This document shows positions 53,064 through 61,371 of a stretch of 64,000 nt of DNA, piece by piece; positions within the stretch are counted from its first letter, which is position 1, and each line of letters begins with the position of its first letter. The DNA is from JBGRQA01 sp041725895 (GTDB lineage: Bacteria > Bacteroidota > Bacteroidia > Bacteroidales > Marinifilaceae). The notes beneath the pieces are model-generated. The model was not told the origin of the DNA, did no database searches, and saw nothing but the letters and a program-made list of their open reading frames with translations. The stretch is taken from positions 1-64,000 of the forward strand of contig JBGRQA010000028.1 in the NCBI GenBank assembly GCA_041725895.1. The letters run 5' to 3'. The position numbers were made by a program, and so were the translations under genes.

Positions 53064-54110
53064 TTATCGTTTCTTTTCGCTTATGTCAGCCGGTGGAATA
53101 AAGGTTCCGGGAGGATGAGGGATAGGATCCACCAGCACCTTGTTGCCTACAATCTGTACCTCGTAGGTTGGGATTTTCTCCTCAAAGGGAGGGGGAGAGG
53201 TGCCATCTTCGGGAAAGTACTGGTAGCCGTGCCAGGGGCAGGTGATGCACCCCTCTACCAGTTTCCCTTCGCCAAGCGGTCCGCCCTGGTGTCGACAAAC
53301 ATTGCTTACGGCCGATAGTTTGTTTCGATGCCGGAAAATCGCAATGCGGGATTTCCCATTGCTGATGATTTTGGTTTCCCTGAAGTTCCAGTCCGATAGC
53401 TTTCCGGCCACCAGCATGCCCTCCTTTACCAGGAGATTCACTTTTCGGTCGATCCGATACTCCCGAATTCCTGTCCAAAGGTGCAGGCCGATCAATCCCA
53501 GCATGCCTGCGCCCAGTAGCAGAAGGAAGAGGGGGGAGGATTCCAGCTGAATTACCCCGAGCAGGATATGCATTATCACCAGGAAGTAGGCTTTGTAGAC
53601 CGCTATGTGCATGTTTTTCCAGAACTTTTGCCCCAGGTTCTTCAGCCAGAAATCGTGGCTGGTAGCTGCCATCAGAAGCAGGATGAGCAGGGCGAAGAAG
53701 CCCAGTACCTGGAAGGGAAACAGGGTGAAGGATGTATAATTGGGATTGGCCGTAAACAGGGAGATCAGGGCAGGTGTATCGCCCCCGCCATGAAAATGCA
53801 GGAGGCTGAGCACCCCATGAATCGCTGCGATAGTAAAGGTGGTAACGCCCAGGTGACGGCGGTTGTAGAGCAGGGGCAGAAATTGGGTATTCATTCGGCA
53901 CAGGGGACCGATAAAGAGAACCAGGTGCAGTAGCAGGATGGCCAGGCTGCCTGTGGCTCGTATGATGAGGTTCACCGGGTCGAGGTTGGGGTGGAGCAGA
54001 GCACTGGTGACCAGGAAACTCAGCAGGTAGACTACAATGAGTAGCAGCAGAACCAGGTCGTACATTTTCTTCTGGCGGTTCCAGTGGATGGCTTTGTAGG
54101 TAAGGCTCAT
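53064..54110 (-). CDS. Ferric-reductase-like membrane domain fused to a Rieske [2Fe-2S] domain
   Basis: 348 aa. Residues about 17-215 hold six hydrophobic helices of the ferric-reductase-like (MsrQ/NOX core) type, with candidate haem histidines His98, His168 and His181. Residues about 230-335 form a Rieske domain with Cys272-x-His274 and Cys291-x2-His294 (CRHQGG ... CPWHGY), spaced by 16 residues. The fusion suggests electron transfer between quinol or haem and an Fe-S centre at the membrane. It overlaps the upstream 149-aa gene by 4 bp. Confidence 0.85.
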   Translation of the reverse strand: MSLTYKAIHWNRQKKMYDLVLLLLIVVYLLSFLVTSALLHPNLDPVNLIIRATGSLAILLLHLVLFIGPLCRMNTQFLPLLYNRRHLGVTTFTIAAIHGVLSLLHFHGGGDTPALISLFTANPNYTSFTLFPFQVLGFFALLILLLMAATSHDFWLKNLGQKFWKNMHIAVYKAYFLVIMHILLGVIQLESSPLFLLLLGAGMLGLIGLHLWTGIREYRIDRKVNLLVKEGMLVAGKLSDWNFRETKIISNGKSRIAIFRHRNKLSAVSNVCRHQGGPLGEGKLVEGCITCPWHGYQYFPEDGTSPPPFEEKIPTYEVQIVGNKVLVDPIPHPPGTFIPPADISEKKR

Positions 54111-54556
54111 AGCTTGAATTGTATTATGGAGATCAGAACTTTTCCGTAGGGATCGTAGAAGCCGACGGTAGCCCTGGCTTCGTGAAGCTTTTCGAGGGGG
54201 ATGGGAAATCGCATCGATCCTTTACTGTTGAGACTTCCCAGCAGGATTTGATTCTCCGGATTGTCCCCCGCATTGGTATACAGATAGACCAGGATGTTGG
54301 GGTGCTGAAAGGGTTTGGTAACAATGATTTCCAGCTGGTAATCCTCCCGTTCGGTATCGGCTCGCAGGGCTGCTACTAAATTATCGGATGATTTCCATGA
54401 GATGACCTCCGGAAGAGCTTCCGGGTATTTCCTGAAGATCTCCTCCTGGTGGATTGGCTGGGGGATAACCCATATCGCCGCTGCAAATCCTATTGGCAGA
54501 AGCAGGGCCAGAAGCAACCAGCTAATTAGATGTCTTTTCCTTTGGGCTTGGTTCAT
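54107..54556 (-). CDS. Hypothetical membrane-anchored protein of the Rieske operon, 149 aa
   Basis: One transmembrane anchor at about 11-31 (ISWLLLALLLPIGFAAAIWVI) is followed by a periplasmic beta-rich domain (REDYQLEIIVTKPFQHPNILVYLYT ... ATVGFYDPYGKVLISIIQFKL) with no cysteines. Its size and fold look like an accessory subunit. It overlaps the Rieske fusion gene by 4 bp and the upstream small gene by 35 bp, so expression is coupled. Confidence 0.72.
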   Translation of the reverse strand: MNQAQRKRHLISWLLLALLLPIGFAAAIWVIPQPIHQEEIFRKYPEALPEVISWKSSDNLVAALRADTEREDYQLEIIVTKPFQHPNILVYLYTNAGDNPENQILLGSLNSKGSMRFPIPLEKLHEARATVGFYDPYGKVLISIIQFKL

Positions 54557-54770
54557 GCTTTGAAGTTTTAATGATTTTCAACAGAAGCAGGGGCCAGAGA
54601 AGGAGAGTGCCCGGAGCAATCAGCAGCTTGAATGCGGTAGAAGTTCCTTCCGTGGCTTTGTCCAGCCGGGAAAGGCCTTTTGTATAGAAATAGATGAGAA
54701 ACACCAATCCCAGGAACAGGTACAATTCAATAATTCGGAACAGCAAAAGAAGAAAATCCAGTGAGTTCAT
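54522..54770 (-). CDS. Small membrane protein, first gene of the Rieske operon
   Basis: About 82 aa from the ATG at 54770. A start further upstream at 54878 would add 36 residues unlike the rest. Two hydrophobic segments (about 3-28 and 46-64: LLIAPGTLLLWPLLLLKII) have a basic tail. It overlaps the 149-aa gene by 35 bp. It is probably a small subunit or assembly factor of the same membrane complex. No family recognised. Confidence 0.65.
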   Translation of the reverse strand: MNSLDFLLLLFRIIELYLFLGLVFLIYFYTKGLSRLDKATEGTSTAFKLLIAPGTLLLWPLLLLKIIKTSKHEPSPKEKTSN

Positions 54771-55347
54771 GGTAATACAATTGAAATGGTGAATGCTTGC
54801 GTGTGAAACCCGGATCGGTTTCGGTTCATTCAAGTTAAGAAAAATAAATGAAAGGATAAACTTGAAAATCAAATTCAAAAGTCTTAACTTTTTTTTATTG
54901 GTGTGTTCAATGGAGCGGTTGGAAAAGTCGTCCGGTTCTTTTGAAGGAATCGGGAAGTGTGTGTATCCCTGTAGGGTTCGGATTCAGGTATAGATTGGTC
55001 TGGGATTAGGTAAATGTTTGATAAGGGTGTAGGGTACTTTTTCAATCGCTTTTTTGTGTTTTACAAACCGGGCAGCACCGGTTTCTGTGTCAATTCCTGT
55101 GATTTTTATCTTGTTATTTATGATTTGTTATGGAAAAATGGTTACCAGCTGAGAAACCTTTTGTTGTTGATCAAAGGGCCGATTCGAAAGAACGAAAACA
55201 GCAAAGGTTACGGTACTGAATTTTGTAACTGATTTTTTTAGGATTTTCCAGAAAGTTTGGAGTGACAGAGACAGGGTATATGTTTCGAATTGTTCAATTA
55301 AGAATGCAAATCTTCAATATTTACAAAACGAAAAAACAGAACGGTCT
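54771..55347. other. Intergenic region, 577 bp, between divergent Rieske operon and aquaporin
   Basis: Holds the start regions of both units. No convincing TAnnTTTG pair was found. A weak 72-codon plus frame (55014-55232) has aromatic-rich but featureless sequence and is not called. Confidence 0.4.
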
Positions 55348-56037
55348 ATGAAAAAGTTAGTTGCAGAATTTATTGGAACCTTGTGGTTGGTGCTGGGAGG
55401 GTGTGGTAGTGCTGTATTGGCTGCCGCATATCCTGAACTGGGGATTGGATTTGCCGGGGTAGCCCTGGCTTTTGGTTTAACGGTGTTGACCATGGTTTAT
55501 GCAATTGGACATATTTCTGGTTGTCATTTGAACCCGGCTGTATCCGTCGGGCTTTGGATTGGTGGTCGCTTTGATAAGAAAGAGTTGCTGCCCTACATTG
55601 CTGCGCAGGTTTTGGGGGGTATTGCAGGTGCCGGCATTTTATTTCTGATTGTAAGTGGAAAAGCAGGTTTTGAAATTGGAGGATTCGCCTCCAATGGATA
55701 TGGTGAGCATTCTCCTGGAGGTTACAATATGCTTAGCGCCCTGGTAACTGAAATTGTAATGACCTTTATGTTTTTGATTATTATTCTGGGGGCTACTCAT
55801 CCAAAAGCTCCCAAAGGATTTGAAGGAATCGCCATAGGGTTGTGTTTAACGCTCATTCACCTCATAAGCATCCCTGTTACCAATACTTCGGTGAATCCGG
55901 CTCGAAGTACAAGTCAGGCGATATTTGCAGGCGATTGGGCGCTTGGGCAATTGTGGTTGTTTTGGATTGCACCAATTCTCGGCGCAATCCTTGCTGGAAT
56001 AGTTTATCGTATGATTTCGCCGGCTCAGGAAACCTGA
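55348..56037 (+). CDS. aqpZ: Aquaporin Z
   Basis: 229 aa with six transmembrane segments and both NPA half-helices: HLNPAVS (Asn62-Ala64) and VNPARS (Asn183-Arg186). The selectivity-filter residues include Arg186 and His171, with a GGCGSAVLAAA opening as in AqpZ. It is an inner-membrane water channel. The glycerol facilitator alternative is disfavoured by its short loops and the aromatic/His filter. It is monocistronic on the plus strand. Confidence 0.95.
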   Translation: MKKLVAEFIGTLWLVLGGCGSAVLAAAYPELGIGFAGVALAFGLTVLTMVYAIGHISGCHLNPAVSVGLWIGGRFDKKELLPYIAAQVLGGIAGAGILFLIVSGKAGFEIGGFASNGYGEHSPGGYNMLSALVTEIVMTFMFLIIILGATHPKAPKGFEGIAIGLCLTLIHLISIPVTNTSVNPARSTSQAIFAGDWALGQLWLFWIAPILGAILAGIVYRMISPAQET

Positions 56038-56253
56038 TTTTTAAGGAATCGGGATTTGTTAGGATTGGTTTTTTTGTTGCGATTTGATGGTATTTCTACC
56101 GGATAGCGGTTGAGGTATTGTAGAAAGGTAATTCGGAAACCGCCTGTTTCCCCTGCGGGGACTAACAAACAGAGCAAATCATTTTATACACTATTTTTCA
56201 GATCGAATCAATTGTTGTATTGTGTGTAAAGAATAGATAGAAAAGAAGGAGCT

Positions 56254-56724
56254 ATGAAATTATTTAAACCCATAATCATATCAGACTCCATAGAAATAAA
56301 CACAAGCCCGGAAAGGATATGGGAATTCTTTACCAATCTGGAAGAGAATTATAAAGCCTGGCATCCCCAAGACCATATTGTATTCAAATGGACCAGGGGT
56401 AAACCAATGGAAACAGGTTCCCGTTGGTATGGCGAGGAAGTTGTTAGAGGAAAATTATATAAACTCAAAGGATGTATTGGCGAAGTGATTCCCAACCGAA
56501 AAATTGTATTCAAGTATTCTTTCCCCTTTTCAATTGTAGCTCCTTGGTTCGATTGGACAATAGAAACCAAAGGGGCCAGTTCAATTTTTACAGCCAGAAG
56601 CTGTTTAAGAGCCGGTGGTTTTTATCAAAGATATTTTAAAAAACACATGGTGTCTAAACTTGAAATTTACCACCAACATGTGAAGGAGGAAGGTGAAAAC
56701 CTCAAAAGGATATTGGAAAGTTGA
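56254..56724 (+). CDS. SRPBCC family protein
   Basis: 156 aa with a Bet v 1-like pattern: INTSPERIWEFFTNLEENYKAWHPQDH at the start, GSRWYGEEVVRGKLYKLKGCIGEVIPNRKIVFKYSFPF for the sheet and a C-terminal helix. Ligand unknown. It stands alone between aquaporin and a hairpin-rich intergenic element. It differs from the SRPBCC gene at 40.4 kb in both sequence and length, so they are not recent duplicates. Confidence 0.82.
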   Translation: MKLFKPIIISDSIEINTSPERIWEFFTNLEENYKAWHPQDHIVFKWTRGKPMETGSRWYGEEVVRGKLYKLKGCIGEVIPNRKIVFKYSFPFSIVAPWFDWTIETKGASSIFTARSCLRAGGFYQRYFKKHMVSKLEIYHQHVKEEGENLKRILES

Positions 56725-56780
56725 TAGAATTTGAGGCGAAATATAGAAACAGCATTATCACGATTTGATGATATAATTCT

Positions 56781-56863
56781 ATCCCGAAGGGATTAAATTT
56801 GAATAGCCACGGGTGTAACCCGTGGATGTCAATGATTTTATAATTGGAACCCCAAAGGGGTTC
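56781..56863. repeat. Three-hairpin intergenic element
   Basis: Three short stems follow in a row: ATCCC/GGGAT (56781-56793), CCACGGGT/ACCCGTGG (56807-56825) and GAACCCC/GGGGTTC (56847-56863). They read like a REP-type structured unit without a T-run. Confidence 0.7.
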
Positions 56864-56993
56864 AACTTTTAATTCGCATGATTCATCTATATGTATTTTC
56901 GTAGGGGATTAACAAGTAAGGAAGGTCAGAAAAACTTCTATTGATAGGACTCCGGGTAGTTTATTTCTTGTAGGGAATCAAAATAAATATATC

Positions 56994-58055
56994 ATGAAAA
57001 ATTTTACTATTAAATTGGGGATTTGGATTTTTCTAGTTGGTCTCCTATTGGCTTCGTGCACTATTCAATCTTCACAACGGAATCTTTCAGATTACTTTAC
57101 GAACACGGATTCCGGTATCCAGAACGGAAATGTGAAAATGATCACTATCACTACCCCAAAAGGTGATTTCAAGGTGTGGACCAAGAGATTCGGGTACAAT
57201 CCAACGCTTAAGGTCCTCCTCTTACACGGGGGACCGGGAGCTACCCATGAGTATTTCGAATGTTTTGAAAACTTCCTGCCGGCCGAAGGCATTGAGTTTA
57301 TTTACTATAACCAACTGGGGTCGGCTTACTCTGATCAACCCGGAGATACTTCGCTATGGAGTTTGGATCGTTTTGTGGATGAGGTGGAACAAGTTCGAAA
57401 GGCCTTGAATCTGAATCGGGAGAACTGTATTGTTCTGGGCCATTCATGGGGTGGATGGCTGGCCATTGAGTATGCTTTAAAATATCAGGAGAATTTGAAA
57501 GGGTTAATTCTATCCAATACAATGGCAAGTAGTCCTGATTATGACCGTTATGCCAAAGAAGTACTTGCAAAGCAGATGGATCCGGGAGTGTTGGATACTC
57601 TAAGAAGGCTGGAGGCAAAGGGGGATTATGGAAATCCCAAATACATGGAACTGCTGATTCCACACTACTATCAAGCCCATATTTGTAGATTGCCGATAGA
57701 GGAATGGCCGGAACCTTTCCTGCGGTCGTTCAAAAAGATGAACTCTGAGATTTATACCATCATGCAGGGGCCCACCGAGTTTGGTATTGGAGGTAAGTTG
57801 AAATTGTGGGATCGCAAATCCGAAATCAAAAAGCTGACTCTTCCGGTTCTTACTATAGGGGCCAAACATGATACCATGGATCCTGATCATTTACAGTGGA
57901 TTGCAGATGAGGTTCAGAGTGGTAGTTTTCTATACTGTTCAAGGGGCAGCCACATGGCCATGTACGACGATCAGCAGACCTACTTCCAGGGATTGATTAA
58001 GTTCTTAAAAGCGGTTGATAAGGGTGATTTAGTAGTTGGTTTTGAATCGGAGTAG
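56994..58055 (+). CDS. Proline iminopeptidase-family alpha/beta hydrolase, lipoprotein
   Basis: 353 aa. The lipoprotein signal ends at Cys22 (LLLAS-C). The hydrolase core has HGGPG (78-82) for the oxyanion hole and nucleophile Ser151 in GHSWGG. The likely acid and base are Asp293 (AKHDTMDPD) and His320 (GSHMAMYDD). This is the full catalytic set of S33 proline iminopeptidases. It would clip N-terminal proline, or a related amide or ester, at the envelope. It is a single gene. Confidence 0.9.
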   Translation: MKNFTIKLGIWIFLVGLLLASCTIQSSQRNLSDYFTNTDSGIQNGNVKMITITTPKGDFKVWTKRFGYNPTLKVLLLHGGPGATHEYFECFENFLPAEGIEFIYYNQLGSAYSDQPGDTSLWSLDRFVDEVEQVRKALNLNRENCIVLGHSWGGWLAIEYALKYQENLKGLILSNTMASSPDYDRYAKEVLAKQMDPGVLDTLRRLEAKGDYGNPKYMELLIPHYYQAHICRLPIEEWPEPFLRSFKKMNSEIYTIMQGPTEFGIGGKLKLWDRKSEIKKLTLPVLTIGAKHDTMDPDHLQWIADEVQSGSFLYCSRGSHMAMYDDQQTYFQGLIKFLKAVDKGDLVVGFESE

Positions 58056-58219
58056 GTTTTTACAAACGAAAAGGTTCTGTTGCCTTATTTTTTTTGTTAA
58101 ATTTAGATTCGGAAATAATCATCGGATCTTATCCCTTTTGCAGTTGCAATTTACTACATGGAGAGGATTTCTTCTTTTGTGGAAGGGGAATTTTGCAAAT
58201 AATTTATTTCCAGGTATAA

Positions 58220-58726
58220 ATGCAAATTATGGAACAGATAACTCTTAGTAGTAGTTTCGGTGATTTTTTTCTCTTTACAGAGGATTATGTCAATTATCAA
58301 AAGGGCAATGCACAGGTTGTCCCTTTGCCGGAGTTTTGTTTACAGAAGTTGAAGCTTACATCCAATTCGGTAGAGGAGCTCTCTTTTATCTGGTTTGACA
58401 GGGAATTGAAGTTAGTGGGATTGGTAATTAAACGTAACGGCACTACTAAGATCAAGTATTTTGATCGGGGTAAAATAGAGGGGCTCCATTTGACCTACGA
58501 GAAGCCTGCCAAGGGTGGGGGAATCGTAAATATTGGATTGCAAATGGGAGGTTCTGAAAAGAGTTTTTTCTATGGTTACGTGAATGTGAAACGAATAGCT
58601 TGTGGTAGCTGGGACTACTCCGATTGGGAGCAACAAGTAGAGTATTTTGAGAGGAATATATTAAATAAACTCCTGGAGTTTTGCGATTGTGAAATTGTAT
58701 CCGGAAGGCAGTATGTAAATTGTTAA
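58220..58726 (+). CDS. Hypothetical protein, 168 aa
   Basis: Not recognised. It is soluble and beta-rich (ELSFIWFDRELKLVGLVIKRNGTTKIKYFDRG), with a Gly-rich middle (KPAKGGGIVNIGLQMGG) and a C-terminal helix with cysteines (LNKLLEFCDCEIV). No signal or transmembrane segment. An internal ATG three codons in (58229) is an equal start candidate. It lies 71 bp ahead of crcB on the same strand, so it may share a transcript with the fluoride genes. Confidence 0.65.
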   Translation: MQIMEQITLSSSFGDFFLFTEDYVNYQKGNAQVVPLPEFCLQKLKLTSNSVEELSFIWFDRELKLVGLVIKRNGTTKIKYFDRGKIEGLHLTYEKPAKGGGIVNIGLQMGGSEKSFFYGYVNVKRIACGSWDYSDWEQQVEYFERNILNKLLEFCDCEIVSGRQYVNC

Positions 58727-58797
58727 GAAGTAACGGTATTTGATTGCTGGTTTTGTAGAACGAATTTAACGATAGAATAACAAGATGCCGATAGATA

Positions 58798-59175
58798 ATG
58801 ATTAAGAACATTTTACTAATAGGAATGGGTGGTTTTGTGGGAAGTGTCGCAAGATATTTTCTTTCCAAACTGAATCTCCATGTCGATTTCCTGGCCATCC
58901 CGGTAGGTACCCTATTGGTAAATGTTTTGGGGAGTTTTGTGATTGGTTTCCTAATTGGAATTTCGGAGAAGAGTCCGATTCTGTCAGCCGACATGCGCTT
59001 ACTTCTAATGGTTGGCATTTGTGGCGGTTTTACAACATTTTCAACCTTCACCAGTGAGAATTTAATGCTGATGCACAACGGACAATTCCTCTCCCTGTTT
59101 GTGTATACCGGTTTGAGTATTCTGTTGGGATTTCTGGCCGTTTATTTAGGTTTTGTTACATCTAATGTATTGTGA
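58798..59175 (+). CDS. crcB: Fluoride efflux channel CrcB/FluC
   Basis: 125 aa with four transmembrane segments. FluC signatures: GGFVGSVARYFLSK, PVGTLLVNVLGSFVIGFL and GICGGFTTFSTFTSENL with the phenylalanine/threonine track. It forms a dual-topology dimer that exports F-. A DUF190 gene starts 1 bp after its stop. No fluoride riboswitch could be seen in the 71-bp gap upstream. Confidence 0.95.
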   Translation: MIKNILLIGMGGFVGSVARYFLSKLNLHVDFLAIPVGTLLVNVLGSFVIGFLIGISEKSPILSADMRLLLMVGICGGFTTFSTFTSENLMLMHNGQFLSLFVYTGLSILLGFLAVYLGFVTSNVL

Positions 59176-59176
59176 T

Positions 59177-59527
59177 ATGGAGGCAAACGACCATAGCGTT
59201 TTAAAAATTTACGCAAGTACAACCGATAGGGTAGGCGTAAAGTTACTTTACGAACACATTGTCTATTTAGCCCGGGAGAAGGGAGTTGCAGGTGTTACTG
59301 TTTACCGTGGGGTTATGGGCTACGGATTAAGTAGTACCCAGGTAAGTTCTTCAAGGTTTTGGGAATTGACTGAGAAACTCCCGGTAATGATCGAAATGGT
59401 TGATAGAACGCAGGTGCTGGAGAACTTTTACAAATTGATTGAACCCGAGCTTTTAAAAATGCCCAAAGGCTGCCTGGTTTATCTTGAACCTGTAAGGATT
59501 AAATTAATGAAATCGGGGATGAATTAG
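59177..59527 (+). CDS. DUF190 family PII-like protein
   Basis: About 116 aa from the ATG at 59177, which follows the crcB stop by one base. A start at 59153 would overlap crcB and add eight residues. The blocks LKIYASTTDRVGVKLLYEHIV, GVTVYRGVMGYG and LPVMIEMVDR are the DUF190 pattern, a PII-like nucleotide-binding fold. Coupling to crcB suggests a regulatory partner of the fluoride channel. A short copy of its 3' end occurs at 62415-62474. Confidence 0.9.
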   Translation: MEANDHSVLKIYASTTDRVGVKLLYEHIVYLAREKGVAGVTVYRGVMGYGLSSTQVSSSRFWELTEKLPVMIEMVDRTQVLENFYKLIEPELLKMPKGCLVYLEPVRIKLMKSGMN

Positions 59528-59643
59528 GAATCGACTCCCAGGTGCAAATGGTACTACGAATTCCTTTGTTTTTTGTAAATGTTCAGGTATAAATACGACC
59601 AAAAACGTATCGAATTGAACTTTGTTTGATTTAGTTTTGTATC

Positions 59644-60594
59644 ATGATAATTCAGGTGGCTTTGATCCTATCGGTTCTATTTCAGTTTGCAGCATTTGTA
59701 ATTACAATCAGTTTGATTCCCAAAACACGATTTAGTATTGCATGGATTAGCATTTCTATCGGATTTCTACTTATGGCTTTTCGTCGTCTGGATGATTTGT
59801 TTTCCATTTTCCGGACTCCCGCCAATAGTTTGCCTGAAACGGTTAGCAGCTGGATTGCAGTTGTTATTTCCATAGCGATGCTTGTTTCATCTTTTTATAT
59901 CCGAAAGATTTTTAGTGTGCTCAACCGGGTTAGAAAATTACGAAAGGAAAATGAATCCCGTTTGCTATCGGCTATAATTTCTACGGAAGAAAAAGAGCGA
60001 AAATATTTTGCCAAAGAGCTCCATGATGGGGTGGGCCCCATTCTTTCCTCCGCCAAGTTGAATCTTTCCGCTATGGATAAATCAGAGCTTGGAAACATGA
60101 ATCGAAAAATATTGGAAAAGACGGAATGTGTAGTTGACAATGCAATAGTGGTAACCAAGGAGATTTCAAATCATCTTAATCCTCAGGTTTTGGAAAGATA
60201 TGGTTTGGAGAAGGCTATTAAAACTTTTGTACGGAATACAATCGTTGATAATGCTATTCAAATAGAAATAAATACGAATATTGGCAAAACGCGCTTCTGT
60301 TATGATCTGGAAGTGATGATTTATCGGATAAGTTGTGAATTAATTAATAATACGCTTAAGCATGCTTCTGCTACAAAAGTTACCGTATCGATAGCTGCTT
60401 ATTCCAATAAACTCAGCTATAAATATGACGATAATGGAATAGGCTTTGATATCAGGCAAATAAATAGTACAAGTATGGGGATAACGAATATTATTTCGAG
60501 AGTAAAGTCTTTAAACGGGAGTATTGAAATTGATACGAAACCCCAAAAAGGAGTCTATATAACTATAGAAGTACCATTATGCAAAAGCAACTAA
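59644..60594 (+). CDS. NarL-type sensor histidine kinase
   Basis: 316 aa. Three hydrophobic segments (about 5-25, 32-47, 70-88) are followed by a short coiled coil and the HisKA_3 domain with His127 in FAKELHDGVGPILSS. The ATPase domain has an N-box around CELINNTLKHASA and DDNGIGFD. There is no extracytoplasmic sensing domain of note. It overlaps the regulator gene by 16 bp. It lies between crcB-DUF190 and a phosphate-type transporter, so it may govern either. Confidence 0.94.
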   Translation: MIIQVALILSVLFQFAAFVITISLIPKTRFSIAWISISIGFLLMAFRRLDDLFSIFRTPANSLPETVSSWIAVVISIAMLVSSFYIRKIFSVLNRVRKLRKENESRLLSAIISTEEKERKYFAKELHDGVGPILSSAKLNLSAMDKSELGNMNRKILEKTECVVDNAIVVTKEISNHLNPQVLERYGLEKAIKTFVRNTIVDNAIQIEINTNIGKTRFCYDLEVMIYRISCELINNTLKHASATKVTVSIAAYSNKLSYKYDDNGIGFDIRQINSTSMGITNIISRVKSLNGSIEIDTKPQKGVYITIEVPLCKSN

Positions 60595-61223
60595 AAATAT
60601 ACATTGTAGATGACCATGCTCTTTTCCGGGAGGGATTGAGATTTTTGCTTTCGAATTGTGATTTTGTCTCAACAATTGATGAAGCCTCTACTGGGAATGA
60701 ATTGTTACAGGATATTGATAAAGTAAATCCGGATATTGTTTTGATGGACATTGAAATGCCTGGTATTAATGGTACGGATACAACACGGGAAGCAATCAAG
60801 CGAAAGCCCGGCTTAAAGATTATTGCTCTTTCGATGTACGGTGATGAAAACTTTTATACGGAGATGATGGATGCTGGAGCAAGAGGTTTTTTATTGAAGA
60901 ATTCAAGATTTGAGGATGTGCAGCAAGCTATACTCGAGGTTTCGGCCGGGAGAAATTATTTCTCCGCTGAAATATTGGCATCCATTGTTCGTAATTTGAA
61001 TCGGAAACCAATAGCTCATACAAGTAAGGTGTTGTCTAAAAGAGAAGTGGAGGTTTTGTACAATATATGCCGTGGGCTATCAAATCAGGAGATCGGCCAA
61101 AAACTTCATATCAGTAAAAGAACTGTGGATAAACACCGTGAAAATATCCTGATGAAAACTCAGTCGAAGAATACTGCTGAACTGGTAGTTTATGCTGTGA
61201 AAAATAAATATTTTGAAGTGTAA
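60579..61223 (+). CDS. NarL/LuxR-family response regulator
   Basis: 214 aa. The receiver domain spans about 5-120 (Asp11-Asp12, phosphoacceptor Asp57 in VLMDIEMPG). The LuxR-type helix-turn-helix at about 150-210 has LSKREVEVLYNICRGLSNQEIGQKLHISKRTVDKHRENI. It is translated in an overlap with the kinase, so the pair is stoichiometrically coupled. The target is unknown, with the downstream PiT gene (148-bp gap) a candidate. Confidence 0.95.
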   Translation: MQKQLKIYIVDDHALFREGLRFLLSNCDFVSTIDEASTGNELLQDIDKVNPDIVLMDIEMPGINGTDTTREAIKRKPGLKIIALSMYGDENFYTEMMDAGARGFLLKNSRFEDVQQAILEVSAGRNYFSAEILASIVRNLNRKPIAHTSKVLSKREVEVLYNICRGLSNQEIGQKLHISKRTVDKHRENILMKTQSKNTAELVVYAVKNKYFEV

Positions 61224-61331
61224 TCCCACTGTTATTAAGAATGAAATAGGTATAAACATTTAGCTGTTAAGTTTAAATGCGTATTGGGAAAAATACGATT
61301 TTAACGGCTAAAATAGATGGAGTCGAACGGA

Positions 61332-61339
61332 TACTTTTG
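61332..61339 (+). promoter_or_regulatory. -7 box of the PiT gene
   Basis: TACTTTTG matches the TAnnTTTG consensus. It overlaps a GTG that could otherwise be taken as start. Transcription would begin at about 61343, which favours the ATG at 61372 as the true start. No -33 TTG was found at the proper distance. Confidence 0.45.
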
Positions 61340-61371
61340 TGTTATTACTAATTATTAATACTTATCCTGTT

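Noticed and set aside
55014..55232. 72-codon plus-strand frame before aqpZ
   Set aside because: No recognisable domain or promoter; probably chance opening in AT-rich DNA.
58727..58797. Fluoride riboswitch ahead of crcB
   Set aside because: Only 71 bp are available and the conserved GGNGAUGG-type aptamer elements could not be found.
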